DNA of 64,000 nucleotides from Closterium sp. NIES-65 (GCA_948144175.1 CANXME010000032.1:1885501-1949500), one strand, 5' to 3'. Numbered from the stretch's first letter, positions 21,401-31,369 are shown. The notes: generated by a model from the letters alone, not told the origin. Made by a program: numbers and translations.

Positions 21401-22865
21401 GGGCAGTGCGGTAGGGGAAGAGACGGTAGTAAGGAACCGACTCGTCAAACGTGACGTCCTCAGAGTAAAGAACACGACGCGAGGTGGGGTGGTTAAACTG
21501 CCAACCAGGCGCGTTAGGGAGGAAGCCAAGGAAGACGCAGGGAACAACAACATAGGACAGCTTGTCTGCGGAAGAATCGCGGACAAAAGCTCGAGATCCC
21601 CAGACACGGAGCACAGACGCATCGCCAACCTCCCCCGTCCACCGCAGAGCAGGTGTGGTCTCCAGTATGGAGACACGGGGCTGGAGGTTGATCTGATGCG
21701 CAGCGTACTGGACCATGAACTGCAACAGAAAATAGGGAGCCGCCGCATGGATCTTGGATGTACGAGCGACATCCATGACCATGCCAATGCGGCGCTCAGC
21801 AATCCCATTTTGCTGTGGGGAGGCCGGAAGCGTGAACCTCTGGCGGATGCCCTCTGCACGTTAGCAGGCCCGTAGAAGGTCGGAGGAAAACTCACCACCT
21901 TTGTCGGAGTGCAGACGCAGAACAGGAAGGTGCGAGCCGAAACTCTCTCTGAGCTGTCAACGGGTAGCGCGGATCCAGGTGATCAACACCTCAGTGACCT
22001 CATCCTTGCGGGGCAAGGGGAAGACTGTGGTGTAGTGCGAGTAAACGTCAACCACCAGCAGGAAGTAACGCTCGTGACCCTTTCCACGGACCCGGGCTGG
22101 GCCCCACAGGTCCATGTGGAGAGTCTGCAGTGGAGCCTCTGTCGGAGGAAACTCAGAGGAGTGAGGAGCGGCGCTCTGCCGCCCCTCAACGCAGAGAACG
22201 CAGGTAGGGGCAGGCCCTGGGGGAAGGGGAGGGAGGGCCCGGGGGAGACCAGAGACAAGGATACGGGAGGTCATGCCTCGAAGACGAGGCAACGAGGGGT
22301 GACCAAGGCGGTGGTGCCAGAGGAGAGTCTGGTGAGACAGGAGACAACACGAGCAGGGGGCAGACTCAAGACGAGACCTGGACGCTGCAGCAAACACCTG
22401 ACCCGACACAGCTACCTGACCAGACACAGTAATCGAATGAGACTCTGTATTCATTGTGTACAGGCTCGACCTAGGCTGACGGGTGAATGTGGCCAGGTGG
22501 CGGCCCGTCCGAGCACACGTGCAGTGGGTCACTTGCTGACTCGCAGGAGTGAACTGGTCAACCCCCCCATCCTGTAGGTCGGCACCACTCACCAAGTTTG
22601 TGGAGAACAAGGGGAGGTAAAGACCTGACAGGGAGCCAGACGGGGTCGCCAGACACGGTAGGACAGTGGAGTAGTGGGCAAGGACAGGACCCCCAGAGGG
22701 GTCTCAGGGAGACTGCAACCGGCCGACTAAGTGGCGTGAGTGTGGTGCGGTCTCGAAAGGAGCGGGAAGCACCCGAGTCAAGGGTGAAGGTGTGCAAGAC
22801 CGCAGCAGGTGCAGCACCAGAGAGAGCAGACTCACCAGCACCTGGAGCTGTAGAACTCACCAGCG
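18425..22865 (-). pseudogene. pol: Element E pol (protease to RNase H, many lesions)
   Basis: Segments in order on the minus strand: protease LDSGASRSF near 22790; integrase LLWHHRLGHPSLPRLR, CVLCVEGR, HMDLWGPARV and, near 21800, a GIAERR segment keeping the catalytic Glu; the integrase C-terminal region to 21400; a disordered linker of GAEP/GAES repeats (about 21330-20970) with a QLREWF module; then GSAYAEAIEGPYSS-like sequence. RT begins VPPPGANIIRG near 19860 and keeps LVYVDDF at about 19353-19381. RNase H fragments SSCEAEIYA and YVENKAMIAL lie near 18780-18650. At least six stops or frameshifts separate these, so the copy is old and dead. Confidence 0.88.
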
Positions 22866-23600
22866 CCTAGAGCAGCACTTAGAGCAGGAGACGCACGAGC
22901 ACGTAGAGTCGCAGCCTTACCGGCACCTGGAGCAGGAGACGCACCAGCACCTAGAGCATCAGGTTCACCAGCACCTAAAGCAGCAGACTGGATACCGGGG
23001 TCAGGCGGCACACACAGGTGACAAGCACCCTTAGCACTAGTAGACAATGCATACATGGCAGTGAGGATAGCATCATAGTCAAGAGCAAAGATATCTACCC
23101 TCTGCCTAAGCAGCTCCACCCAGTCGGGGAGCTCAGTGTCGTCGCCAAACTCTATATGCCAGGTGTCGCTCAGACGGGCGAAGCAGCGGGATTCTGTGTG
23201 ACTAGCCGTCCCGCAAGGCTGACCAGTCCGGACACCCGTGCGAATGACGTACGGGCAGCGAGCAGTACTCAGCAACCCTCTACTCAGAGAGTACCACTCA
23301 CGAATCTGGTGGGGCGAAACAGCCTCGCTCGAACGACGCTGCAGCTGCACCTAGCCACTACGAGAAGCTCCTGAACTACCCACCCCAGGGCGACTCCCAC
23401 TACGGCCACCCCGACAACCCCAACTAGCGTACCACTCACAAAGCTGCTGGGGCATGAGGGACTCACGCGGACGGCCCTGAAGCTGCATCTGGCCACGCCA
23501 GGAGCAGCAGGAGAAGCAGAAGCAGCAATAACAGTAGTAGCAGTAGTAACAGCAGTAGCGGCAGTAGTAGCGGTAGCAGCCCGGGCAAGGCAGTGCTCAC
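22866..23600 (-). pseudogene. Element E gag remnant (finger module, capsid lost)
   Basis: Minus-strand reading gives two successive copies of a module with QLQ, basic residues and PQQLCEWY or PHQIREWY (about 23500 and 23300), then CPYVIRTG...CGTASHTESRCF, the C-X13-C-X4-H-X4-C finger, then LSDTW, LPDWVELLRQR and FALDYDAILTAMYAL. The N-terminal VLTFDAEG...capsid region present in D is missing; the Ala/Thr-rich leader joins directly to the module. Upstream (23600-24340) is GC-rich leader. Confidence 0.8.
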
Positions 23601-24366
23601 CAGTGGAGGGAAGGGCAGGCGCACGACGGCGGTGACGGCGGGGCTGCTATAGCGGCAGGGCGGGGCCGCGACCGCGGCAGTTGGTGCAAGGCGGGGCCGG
23701 GCCGCGACAGCAGCTGGTGCAGGGCGGGGACAGGGCCGCGACGGCAGTTGGTGCAGGGCGGGGCAGTCCGCGACGGCCGCTGCTGTAGAGAGGGGCAGGG
23801 CTGCGACGGCAGCTGCTGCAGGGCGGTGCAGGGGCGGTCGTCCAAAGGGCGGGCGCAAGGTAGGGCAGGGCGCCGCGGCGGGCAGGGGCAACGCCGCGCG
23901 GGTCCTGCAGGGGCGTCGCGACGAGGCAAGGGCGACGTGTCACGACGAGGCAGAGGCAGGGCGACGCGTCGCGGGGTCCAGGGGCCGCGCCGCGGGGTCC
24001 ACGGGCGGCTGCGCAGGTGCAGGGCAGGGACGGCTGCTCCGGAAGCCAGGGGCGGCTGGTCCAGGGGCCAGGGGCGGCGGTTGCACGAGCGGCTGCTCCA
24101 GGGGCGGCTGCTCCAGGGGCCAGGGGCGCGGGTAGGCAGGTGCTCAAGGGCGTGGGTAGGCAGGCGCTCGAGGGCGCGGATAGGCAGGCGCTCGAGGGCG
24201 CGGGTAGGCAGGCGCTCGAGGGCGCAGGTAGGCAGGCGCTCGAGGGCGCGGGTAGTCAGGCGCAAGGCGTGTGATAGGGCAAGAAGGCACGACAGTGCGA
24301 TTAGGGCAGGGCAGAAAAAAAAAGTTTGTGGTGGGCCCTAAAAAAAAACCCGGTCCCACTAGGGAA
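23600..24366 (-). repeat. Element E GC-rich leader with short tandem repeats
   Basis: Leader between primer site and gag. About six copies of a 30-bp unit with GGCAGGCGCTCGAGGGCG occur at 24130-24260 (plus-strand reading), followed by degenerate GC-rich repeats. Long open frames on both strands are Arg/Ala/Pro/Gly low complexity, so coding is not supported. Confidence 0.7.
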
Positions 24367-24381
24367 CCTGCTCTGAAACCA
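24352..24381 (-). promoter_or_regulatory. Element E primer site and adjacent palindrome
   Basis: On the minus strand TGGTTTCAGAGCAGG (24381-24367), complementary to initiator-tRNA-like 3' ends, is followed at once by GTTCCC-TAGT-GGGACC (24367-24352), an imperfect hairpin that recurs after the primer sites of D and F. Confidence 0.7.
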
Positions 24382-24383
24382 TC

Positions 24384-24511
24384 TGAGAATTACAGAACAA
24401 GGAATGACTAAACTAGCAAGGAGATGGGTACAAGTAACAAAACCTAGCAGTGTTGTACCCCATATAGTCTACCCCACTACGGCCTACACAGACTATGTCA
24501 TATGTTTGAGA
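24384..24511 (-). repeat. 5' LTR of element E
   Basis: On the minus strand from about 24511 (TCTCAAACATATGACATAG) to 24384 (TGTAATTCTCA). It shares TGTGTAGGC(C/T)GTAGTGGGGTAG and ACTTGTACCCA with the D LTRs. It abuts the truncated LTR of element F head to head. The same LTR type reappears as a fragment near 43778-43835. Confidence 0.75.
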
Positions 24512-25848
24512 GGGTACAGCCCAATTAGGTTTTGCTATACAAACCCTGTACTGCTCTCATCCTAGTCATGCATTCATTCCTACATTATGACATGGTTTCA
24601 GAGCAGGTTCTTTAGTGGGAACATTTTTTTTAGGTCCCACCACGATATTTTTATTTTCCTGCCTTGCCCGAAGCGCGCCTCGCGTCTGCCTCACCTGCGC
24701 CGTTGCGCGCCCTGCCTTACTGCCGCCCGTAGTGGCCCTGCCCTCCCGGCCCGTCGCAGCCCTGCCCTAACGGCCCGTCGCGGCCCTGACCTAGCCGCCT
24801 ATCGCGGCCCTGCCCTGTCGCCGCCCGTGGCGGCCTGACCTATCCGACCGTCGCGGCCTGACCTAGCCACCCGTCGCGGCCCTGCCTTGCTGCCCCCCGT
24901 TGCGGCCCTGACCTCGCCGCCCATCGCGGCCCTTCCCTTCCGCCACCCGTCGCGGCCCTGCCCTCAGCCGCTCGTCGCGAACCTGCTCTATCGCCGCCCC
25001 GTCGCGGCCCTGCCCTGCAGCCGCCTTGTCGCGGCCTTGCCCTGCTGCTGTCGCGTCGCTGCCCTGCACTACCACCGCCTCGTCGCGGCCCTGCCCTACA
25101 GCCGCCCCGTTGCGGCCCTGCCCTGCACCCGCCCCTGTTAAGCGCCCGCCCTGCTAAGCGTGCCGCCGCGCTCACCTGCCTGCCGCGCCACGCCGCCCAG
25201 CCAAGCCGCGCCGCCCAGCCGAGCCGCGCCGCCCTGTGGAGCCGCGCCGCTCTGCTGGACTGCGCCGCCCTGCCCTATTGCGGTGCGCTGCCCTCCCCAC
25301 GCTCTTCCTGCTGCTTCTGCTGCTACTGCTACTACTGCTGCTACTGCCGCCTTGGCTAGCCCTACTGTTCTTACCTTCGAACGTAGTGACAGTCTCGGTG
25401 GGGCGGTTCGGTGGACAGTCTCTAGCGGTGGCCATATGCAACTCCAGCGACGTCCACGAGAGTCTCTCACGCCCCAGCAGCTTCGTGAGTGGTATACTAG
25501 TTGGGGTTGTGGCGGCGGCCATAGTAGCAGTCGCCCTGGAGCTGGTCAGTCGGGAGTTTCTGGCGGTGGCCAGATGCAGCTGCAGCGGCGTCCGCGCGAG
25601 ACCCTTACGTCCCAGCAGCTTCGTGAGTGGTACGCTCAGAGTAGAGGGTCTTGGAGTACTGTTCACTACCCATACCTCATTCCCACCGGTGATCGGGCTG
25701 GTCAGACTTGTGGGACAGTCGGTTACACACAGTCCCGCTGCTTCGCCTGTCTGAGCCACGCCTGGCGTACAGAGGTTGGCAACGCGGCTGAGCTCCCCAA
25801 CTGGCTGGAGCTGCTTAGGCAGAGGGTGTATATCTTTGCTTTTGACTA
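24512..25848 (+). mobile_element. Truncated Ty1/copia element F (5' end)
   Basis: Plus-strand element kept from a 5'-truncated LTR (24512-24592) through primer site TGGTTTCAGAGCAGG (24593-24607), palindrome GTTCTT-TAGT-GGGAAC, GC-rich leader (24650-25340) and gag. Similarity to C, D and E stops at about 25848 in the middle of the FAFDY motif. Its LTR lies back to back with that of E, so the two run divergently. A related pol fragment 820 bp further on (26672-26868) may be the rest of the same copy. Confidence 0.8.
25335..25848 (+). pseudogene. Element F gag remnant, capsid deleted
   Basis: Reads ASPTVLTFER, the gag start shared with C and D, then jumps to a region carrying two copies of MQLQRRPRE(S/T)LT(P/S)QQLREWY (about 25434 and 25573). 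A degraded finger follows (Y-X13-C-X4-Y-X4-C: the first Cys and the His are both Tyr), then LSHAWRTEV and LPNWLELLRQRV. The capsid core between VLTFE and the module is absent. The frame continues into unrelated sequence after 25848. Confidence 0.78.
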
Positions 25849-26671
25849 TGTTGCTTGTTGTGTGATGCAATCATTCGCATTCACGTCTGTCTGCCTCCCA
25901 TCATATGTTCGTGCGTTGCATGCGTGTTGTGAGTGTGTGTGCAAGAATTTGGCTTTTGTGCGGTTTGGATATTCTGAGTGTGTGTGAATGTTATTTTGGC
26001 TTGAGCAGATATCTGAAGTGACTCCTCTGCTCAAGAGCTTTCCGATGAGCCAAGGATCGCTTCAATCGGAGCACGATCAAGAAAGTTACGAACGTTGGAG
26101 TTCGTATGTTTTTCATATTTGATTGTGGCAAGTGTGGGAAGTTGTGGGGTTGACTAAATATGTGGTACAGACTTTTGGGGGTTGGTAGATTCGTCTTTTC
26201 TACTGTAGTTGCTGCCAAATGGTTGGGAGAAACCAAACCAGGTTGGCAAGTGTGGCCAAGTTGGGTTGAGGTGGATTGTGGAGGTTGGGATAGTGACTAA
26301 GGTCAAAGTTGGGTTGCCTATGGGGAAGGGAATTGTGTGGCATAGGGTTTCCTTGGTTGAGGACTCTCTTGGGACCTTCCCTCTCCTCCTCCTCATCCCT
26401 TCCACCTGGTTTAGTGCTACTCTAATTCTCTTGTGTGAACTTGTGTGAGACTATTGTGATTGAGTCAAGATTCTATGGCAGCATACCCCCTAGTGCGTCG
26501 AAATTGATAACTCAAGAAAAACTTCACCTTTTTGTTCAATTTAACTTGGGAATTGTAGCCACGGAGTAGAGGTACAACATATCCGAGTTTTCTGAAGTTT
26601 TCACAAAGCACTTTTTGTCGACAGCGTTTCTTGTGAGCGCGACTTTTCTGTCCAGAATTCTAAGCCAACGA
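25849..26671. other. Unassigned insertion-like segment
   Basis: Separates two F-family copia pieces and has different, AT-richer composition. Contains GTGTG-rich and TTGGGTTG-rich stretches and an LTR-like end near 26440-26490. No ORF with a recognisable domain and no clear terminal repeats. Confidence 0.4.
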
Positions 26672-26868
26672 TTTTGAGTCCACTGCTGCGTCTGCCTTAG
26701 TTGCTGAGCTTGTCGGCTTTGCTGCTTGCTATCGTCTAGACTGCGCCGCTAGTCTTGTTAGTGTGTCTCAGTTTGTCTGTCCTCCGTCCGTCAGGGGTGA
26801 GTGTGCTCTTAGCACGGACGTCCTTGAGGACAGGCAAGAGGAGTTCCAGTGTTTTGCTGCTGTGTGAC
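26672..26868 (+). mobile_element. Copia pol linker fragment (F family)
   Basis: About 197 bp closely matching element D near 39552-39750, the region just before RT: it includes GAGTCCACTGCTGCGTCTGCC, ending with CTTGAGGACAGGCA-GAGGAGTTCCA. It starts and stops abruptly; the right border runs straight into the satellite. Confidence 0.85.
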
Positions 26869-28060
26869 GTGGCACGTGGGGCTGGTTGGTGGACGTGGCG
26901 GATGCAGGAGGGTGTGACGTGGCGGAAGGTGAGGGTGGGGGATGACGTGACAGATGCAGGTGGGTGTGACGTGGCGGAAGGTGAGGGTTGGGGATGACGT
27001 GGCACCCTAAAAGGGTACACGTGAGCGGCGCATGACGAAGCGAGGCGTCTCAGGTGGGTGGGGGGTGACGTGGCTCTTGGTGGGGGGTGTGACGTGGCAA
27101 GTAGGGCGGGTTGTTGGCGGATGCAAAAGGGTGTGACGTGGCAGAATGTGAGGGTTGGGGCTGACGTGGCGGTTTGGAATGGTACACGGGAGCGGCGCGT
27201 GACGAGGCGACGCGTGTCAGGTGGGTGGGGGGTGACGTGGCATGGGGTGGGAGGGTGTGACATGGCACGTGGGGCTGGTTGTTGGTGGACGTGGCGGATG
27301 CAGGAGGGTGTGACGTGGCACGTGGGGCTGGTTGATGGACGTGGCGGACAAGGTGGGTGTGACGTGGCACGTGGGGCTGGTTGGTGGACGTGGCGGATGC
27401 AGGAGGGTGTGACGTGGCGGAAGGTGAGGGTGGGGGATGACGTGACAGATGCAGGTGGGTGTGACGTGGCGGAAGGTGAGGGTTGGGGATGACATGGCAC
27501 CCTAAAAAGATACACGTGAGCGGCGCATGACGAAGCGAGGCGTTTAGGTGGGTGGGGGGTGACGTGGCTCTTGGTGGGGGGTGTGACGTGGCAAGTAGGG
27601 CGGGTTGTTGGCGGATGCAAAAGGGTGTGACGTGGCAGAATGTGAGGGTTGGGGCTGACGTGGCGGTTTGGAATGGTACATGGGAGCGGCGCGTGACGAG
27701 GCAACGCGTGTCAGGTGGGTGGGGGGTGACGTGGCATGGGGTGGGAGGGTGTGACGTGGCACGTGGGGCTGGTTGTTGGTGGACGGGGCGGATGCAGGAG
27801 GGTGTGACGTGGTGGAAGGTGAGGGTTGGGGATGACGTGGCGGATGCAGGTGGGTGTGACATGGCGGAAGGTGAGGGTTGGGGATGACGTGGCGGTTAGA
27901 AATGGTACACGTGACCACTGCGCATGACGAAGCGAGGCGTGTCAGGTGGGTGGGGGGTGACGTGGCTTGTGGTAGGGGGGTGTGACGTGGCAAGTGGGCC
28001 GGGTTGTTGGTGGACGTGTCGGATGGTGCAGAGTGTGACGTGGCAAGTTCAAACAGTGTT
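26869..28060. repeat. Satellite rich in TGACGTGG
   Basis: About 1.2 kb of imperfect repeats of 35-50 bp built from TGACGTGGC, GGTGGGTG, GCGGATGCAGG and GAAGGTGAGGGT. A higher-order unit of roughly 400-500 bp recurs (compare 27036-27260 with 27540-27760, which share GGTACACGGGAGCGGCGCG-like words). By eye about 25 TGACGTGG copies, nearly all in the same orientation. Open frames are Val/Thr/Trp/Gly or His/Pro/Ser repeats and not credible genes. Confidence 0.9.
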
Positions 28061-28099
28061 GTTAGTCACCATCCCATGGTCACGCGGCCACCCTCATAA

Positions 28100-29255
28100 C
28101 TGCTGGTTTCTCTCTTCCATGTCGTGTTGTATACCTTACACCCCTGCGCAGAACAAAGCCTACTTAGTGTGCTCTCAGCTCATGTTTCTGAACCCGCTGG
28201 AGAAAATATAGTACTACCCTGCACCGGAGGAAGTGTTCGAAGCGTTCTCTGTCTACTTGTCTGCAAAAGGGCTCGACGCAATGAAGCTGCTGTGGTTGCA
28301 CAATGACAAGTCAACCATGGGAGTCTTCAACCACCAGCTGTCCTTAACAAGGTCAACTATCAACTCCACCCTCAGGCCAGCAGCATACACCGGCATGGGC
28401 CTTGCCGATTACAGCCATCTCGTGGATAGCCTGCCCACTGAGCTACACCCAATGACCTGGTTCGACGACGATCAACTCCTAGGCGAGTACAGAGATTGTA
28501 TGTGCAGTGCAACTCGAAAACACAATATGCCCTACCCTATGCCCCTTGGCAGCTACATATCACCGTGCGATGTGGCTCACCCTGACTCTCATTTCCCCAT
28601 TTGATTTCTCTACAAAACCCTTTCCAACTCATACCCTCCCTGCCAAAAAGCAGAACAGTGGGCCCTCAACTGGCGCTTTGACAAGGCCACCGGGACACCC
28701 TTCAGCAACCCCTTGTTCGCTTATGCGTTCAAGCTCTCCTTCAAGAGGGGCGGGGCGGTGTTCACCAAGTTCAAGAGCCGCATGGTGGCATGGGGCCTGT
28801 TTTCGGTAAGGATGTAGATATGTGTTTGTACCCCCATGCCTCATCCCCTTAACCCCTTGCCTGTACTTCAGCTAAAACCCTGGTCGATTAGGCCTTTGCA
28901 GTTACGTAGATAGTGACGACTGCATCACCGCTTTTAGTTGCCTCATTTACCCGTAACCTACCCTCCTCATAAACCATCCACCCAACCCTACACCACATTG
29001 CAGATCGAATGGCCCCTTCTGCAGGATAAGCGTTGCAAGCGAATCAGTAGCCAGCCGGAGCAGAACAGGCCAGACTACAAGGAGTGGTGCGAAAGGGTCA
29101 AACAGATGATTCATTTTGCTGTCGTGGAGTGGAGGATCCCCCACGATCCGGCTATGGGTGCGTTCGTCTTTCCGAACAAGTTCCTCATCGACGACGGCGA
29201 CCTTGGAGATGTCGTCCTTGCCCACCGGGCGCTTTCAAGGCCCGCCAGTGCGTAG
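28100..29255 (+). CDS. Unrecognised spliced gene or pseudogene
   Basis: Coding-like sequence in at least three blocks. Block 1, to 28497, reads NPLEKI, a TAG at 28209-28211, then YYPAPEEVFEAFSVYL, LHNDKSTMGVFNHQLSL and LADYSHLVDSLPTELHPMTW, ending before a consensus donor GTATGT. Block 2 (about 28651-28806) reads SEQWALNWRFDKATGTPF, KLSFKRGGAVFTKFKSRM, followed by GTAAGG. Block 3 begins after TTGCAG at 29004: IEWPLLQDKRCKRI and WRIPHDPAMGAFVFPNKF, ending at a TAG (29253-29255). Junction 1 keeps frame; junction 2 does not with the obvious sites. I do not recognise the family. The in-frame stop may mean decay or that block 1 begins later. Could be a host gene or a domesticated mobile-element protein. 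Confidence 0.5.
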
Positions 29256-29551
29256 GCTATTTGACCTGGTGCTAAGACTGCTTGTTGCTAGAATGCTGAA
29301 TAATGGTTCTTGTAAACCGCAATAATAAATGCTATTTTGAAATCCTCAATATCCAAAATGAACAAAAACAGAATCTAGTTTGGAATTATTTGGTCACGAA
29401 TTTGCAACAAAACGGATTGCGCCCGAATGTCATCCGCAAAAGCTCGCGTGCCAAATTGGAACTTGAACCAAGCCAAACCTTGTCGCGAGATGTGTCTCGG
29501 AGCTCCTATCAAATGACTCCAACCGTCGGTCCAAATTGGCTCAGGATTTTT

Positions 29552-30440
29552 TTACGCGAAGACAATCGAAATCAAAATTCGTCCAAACCTGGCATAGGGT
29601 TTTTGTGATGCATATGCTCCAAACGCCTCTTGCTTCAACTTCACCAGCTCTCCAAGCACTTGATTTATTGAGGGGCGGGAAGCTGCAGGCATGGCAGTGC
29701 AGGAGAGAGCAAGACGAGCCCAGCGCAGCACCAAGTCATCTGGCGCATCCAAGTAGGGGTCCTTGAACACTGCCACCGCATCTGACTCCACGAACGGGGC
29801 GATCTGTTGGATTGGAAGGGATTACAGACATGCAAATCAATGCCTGAGTGACCATTGCACATGCCAATGAATCAAGCACTGAACAGTAGTCAAACAATGC
29901 TTGCATTAGGAAATTTAGGTAGTAAATTTGCATCAAGCAACTGTAGCTCACCCATTGCTTCAAGCAGATCTTGCTGGCCTCGCTCACATGCACGGCCTTG
30001 CGCGGCGAGATGACCACCAGCATCACCACACCGAAGCTGTTAGCACCAACCCGGCGACAGAAACAAGGGGTCCAAAATGGAGGATGATGCAGGGCCCCAT
30101 CGCCCCTCTTAGTGAGGGGCAGCTGCACCAGTTGATTGAGCCCCCGTTCGTCCAGTAGGGTCAAACAGAGGGGGGCGGAAGTGGGAAGGAGTAGGTGTGG
30201 TAGGTAGAACTCTGGTCTGGTTGTTTGTTTTGCTTGTGTTTGCATCTTCCTTTGTAATACGCCCCCTGATTAATGCAAGGACCGTTCGAGAGAAAAGAAA
30301 AAAAAAAAAGAGAAAGGCACGTCTCTGGGCTTGCCTGTACACGTCTGCTGCTGGAGTGGCCTTGTGGGACTTGTAGTAGGCAGGGTCCACATAACCCGGT
30401 GTCCCCATCACTTGAGTGGCAGCCACAGAGGCGACTGCTC
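29552..30440 (-). pseudogene. Receptor-like kinase C-lobe, three exons, 5' part missing
   Basis: Minus strand. Exon a (about 30440-30335) reads ATQVMGTPGYVDPAYYKS and ends DVY, covering kinase subdomains VIII-IX (activation segment to the invariant Asp). It ends ACAG before a GCAAGC donor, a GC-AG intron. Exon b (30036-29952) reads FGVVMLVVISPRKAV to LKQW, flanked by TAACAG and GTGAGC; exact joining gives DVYSFGVV. Exon c starts at 29803 after CCAACAG: IAPFVESDAVAVFKDPYLDA, LALSCTAMPAASRPSI (subdomain XI Arg) and GELVKLKQEAFG, to a stop at 29552. The N-lobe, catalytic loop and DFG are absent; upstream DNA is the leader of element G. Plant RLK/Pelle membership is inferred from GTPGYVDP and DVYSFGV. 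As it stands it cannot be a working kinase. Confidence 0.8.
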
Positions 30441-31364
30441 CAGGGGCCAGGGGTGGCTGCTGCAGTGGCGGCTGCTCCAGGGGCGGCTGCTCCAAGGGCG
30501 GCTGCTCCAGGGGCCAGGGGCGGCTCTTGCAGTGGCGGCTGCTCCAGGGGCCAGGGGCGGCTGCTCCAGGGGCCAGGGGCGGCTACTGCAGGGGCGGCTG
30601 CTCCAGGGGCGGCTGCTCCAGGGGCCAGGGACGGCTGCTCCAGGGGCGGCGTCGCTGGTGTAGGGCAGGCCCGCACGCTGTTGCAAAGCAGGCGCGGGCG
30701 CAGGGGAGGCAGAGGCGGTGGCCAAGGGAGGGTGCGCCGCGACGAGCAGGGACAGCGCCCAGGGGGCGCCGCGATGAGCAGGGGCGCCGCGACGAGCAGG
30801 GGCGGCGTCCAGGGGGCGCCGCGACGAGCAGGGGCGACGCCGCGTAGGTCCTGCAGGGGCATCGCGACGAGGCAGCGGGGGTTGCGGGGCGACGCGACGG
30901 GCTCCCGGGGGGCGGCGCGACCGTTGACGGGGGGGGACGCGCGGGTCTTCGGGGTGGTACATGAAGCAGGATGCCGCCACGCGCCTCGGGGCGCACGGCG
31001 GGTAGAAAACCGCCACGCGCCCCGAGCGCGTGGCGGGAAGAAAAAAGCGTCGCGCGCCACGGGGTGCGCGACAGACAGGAAAGCAGCGGAAGCACGTGGG
31101 GCCCACAGGCCAAGAGCGAAACAGCTTTGATTCCATGTCAAGATACTAAGCTAGTTGGGCTTAGGAGCCATGGCTAGGAGCTTAGGTTTTGGGGTTGAAG
31201 AGGGATGTCGAGAGAGTTTAGGAAGAGGAAAAGTTGCTTCACTAAGAAAGATGAGTACAAGATATAGCAAGGAGAAGCATGGTGCACCACCTACAGCAAA
31301 TTAGGATGTGCTACACTCTACACTGCAGACAATTATAAAGAACATATATAAATATAGTTCAACA
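30441..31364 (-). mobile_element. Truncated copia element G (LTR and leader)
   Basis: Minus strand: LTR 31364-31136 (TGTTGAACTATATTTATATATG...ATCTTGACA, 229 bp), primer site TGGAATCAAAGC (31135-31124), then a GC-rich leader with GGGCCCCACG and many GGCGGCTGCTCCAGG-type units (30430-30660), as in the E leader. It stops at the kinase exon near 30440, so gag and pol are missing. On its other side it abuts the broken linker of element C at 31365, so the junction records an insertion plus a deletion. Confidence 0.7.
31136..31364 (-). repeat. LTR of element G
   Basis: TG...CA termini, 229 bp, AT-rich start and a GCTCCTAGCCATGGCTCC segment near its end. Longer than the C/D/E LTRs but followed by the same kind of primer site and leader. 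Confidence 0.65.
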
Positions 31365-31369
31365 GTGGC

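Larger units (their letters stand above)
18287..24511 (-). mobile_element. Ty1/copia retrotransposon E (decayed, mosaic LTRs)
   Basis: Minus-strand element with 5' LTR near 24384-24511, primer site 24367-24381, GC-rich leader, gag without capsid core, pol with many lesions, purine tract CATGGGGGTG and 3' LTR near 18287-18419. The two LTRs are of similar length (128 and about 133 bp) but only loosely similar: the 3' LTR matches the LTR of neighbouring element F much better than its own 5' partner. It belongs to the same clade as C, D and F by gag finger, GAEP-type linker and protein sequence. Confidence 0.88.

Noticed and set aside
24130..24260. Leucine-rich or ankyrin-like protein repeat in the E leader (ALERLPTR units)
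   Set aside because: It is a 30-bp DNA tandem repeat in a retroelement leader, open on both strands; peptide regularity follows from the DNA unit.
25172..25870. 232-residue minus-strand ORF opposite element F gag
   Set aside because: Antisense shadow of the gag module; the plus strand carries the recognisable motifs.
26736..27993. Long His/Pro/Thr-rich ORFs on the minus strand of the satellite
   Set aside because: They repeat with the satellite unit, occur on both strands, and do not resemble any protein family.
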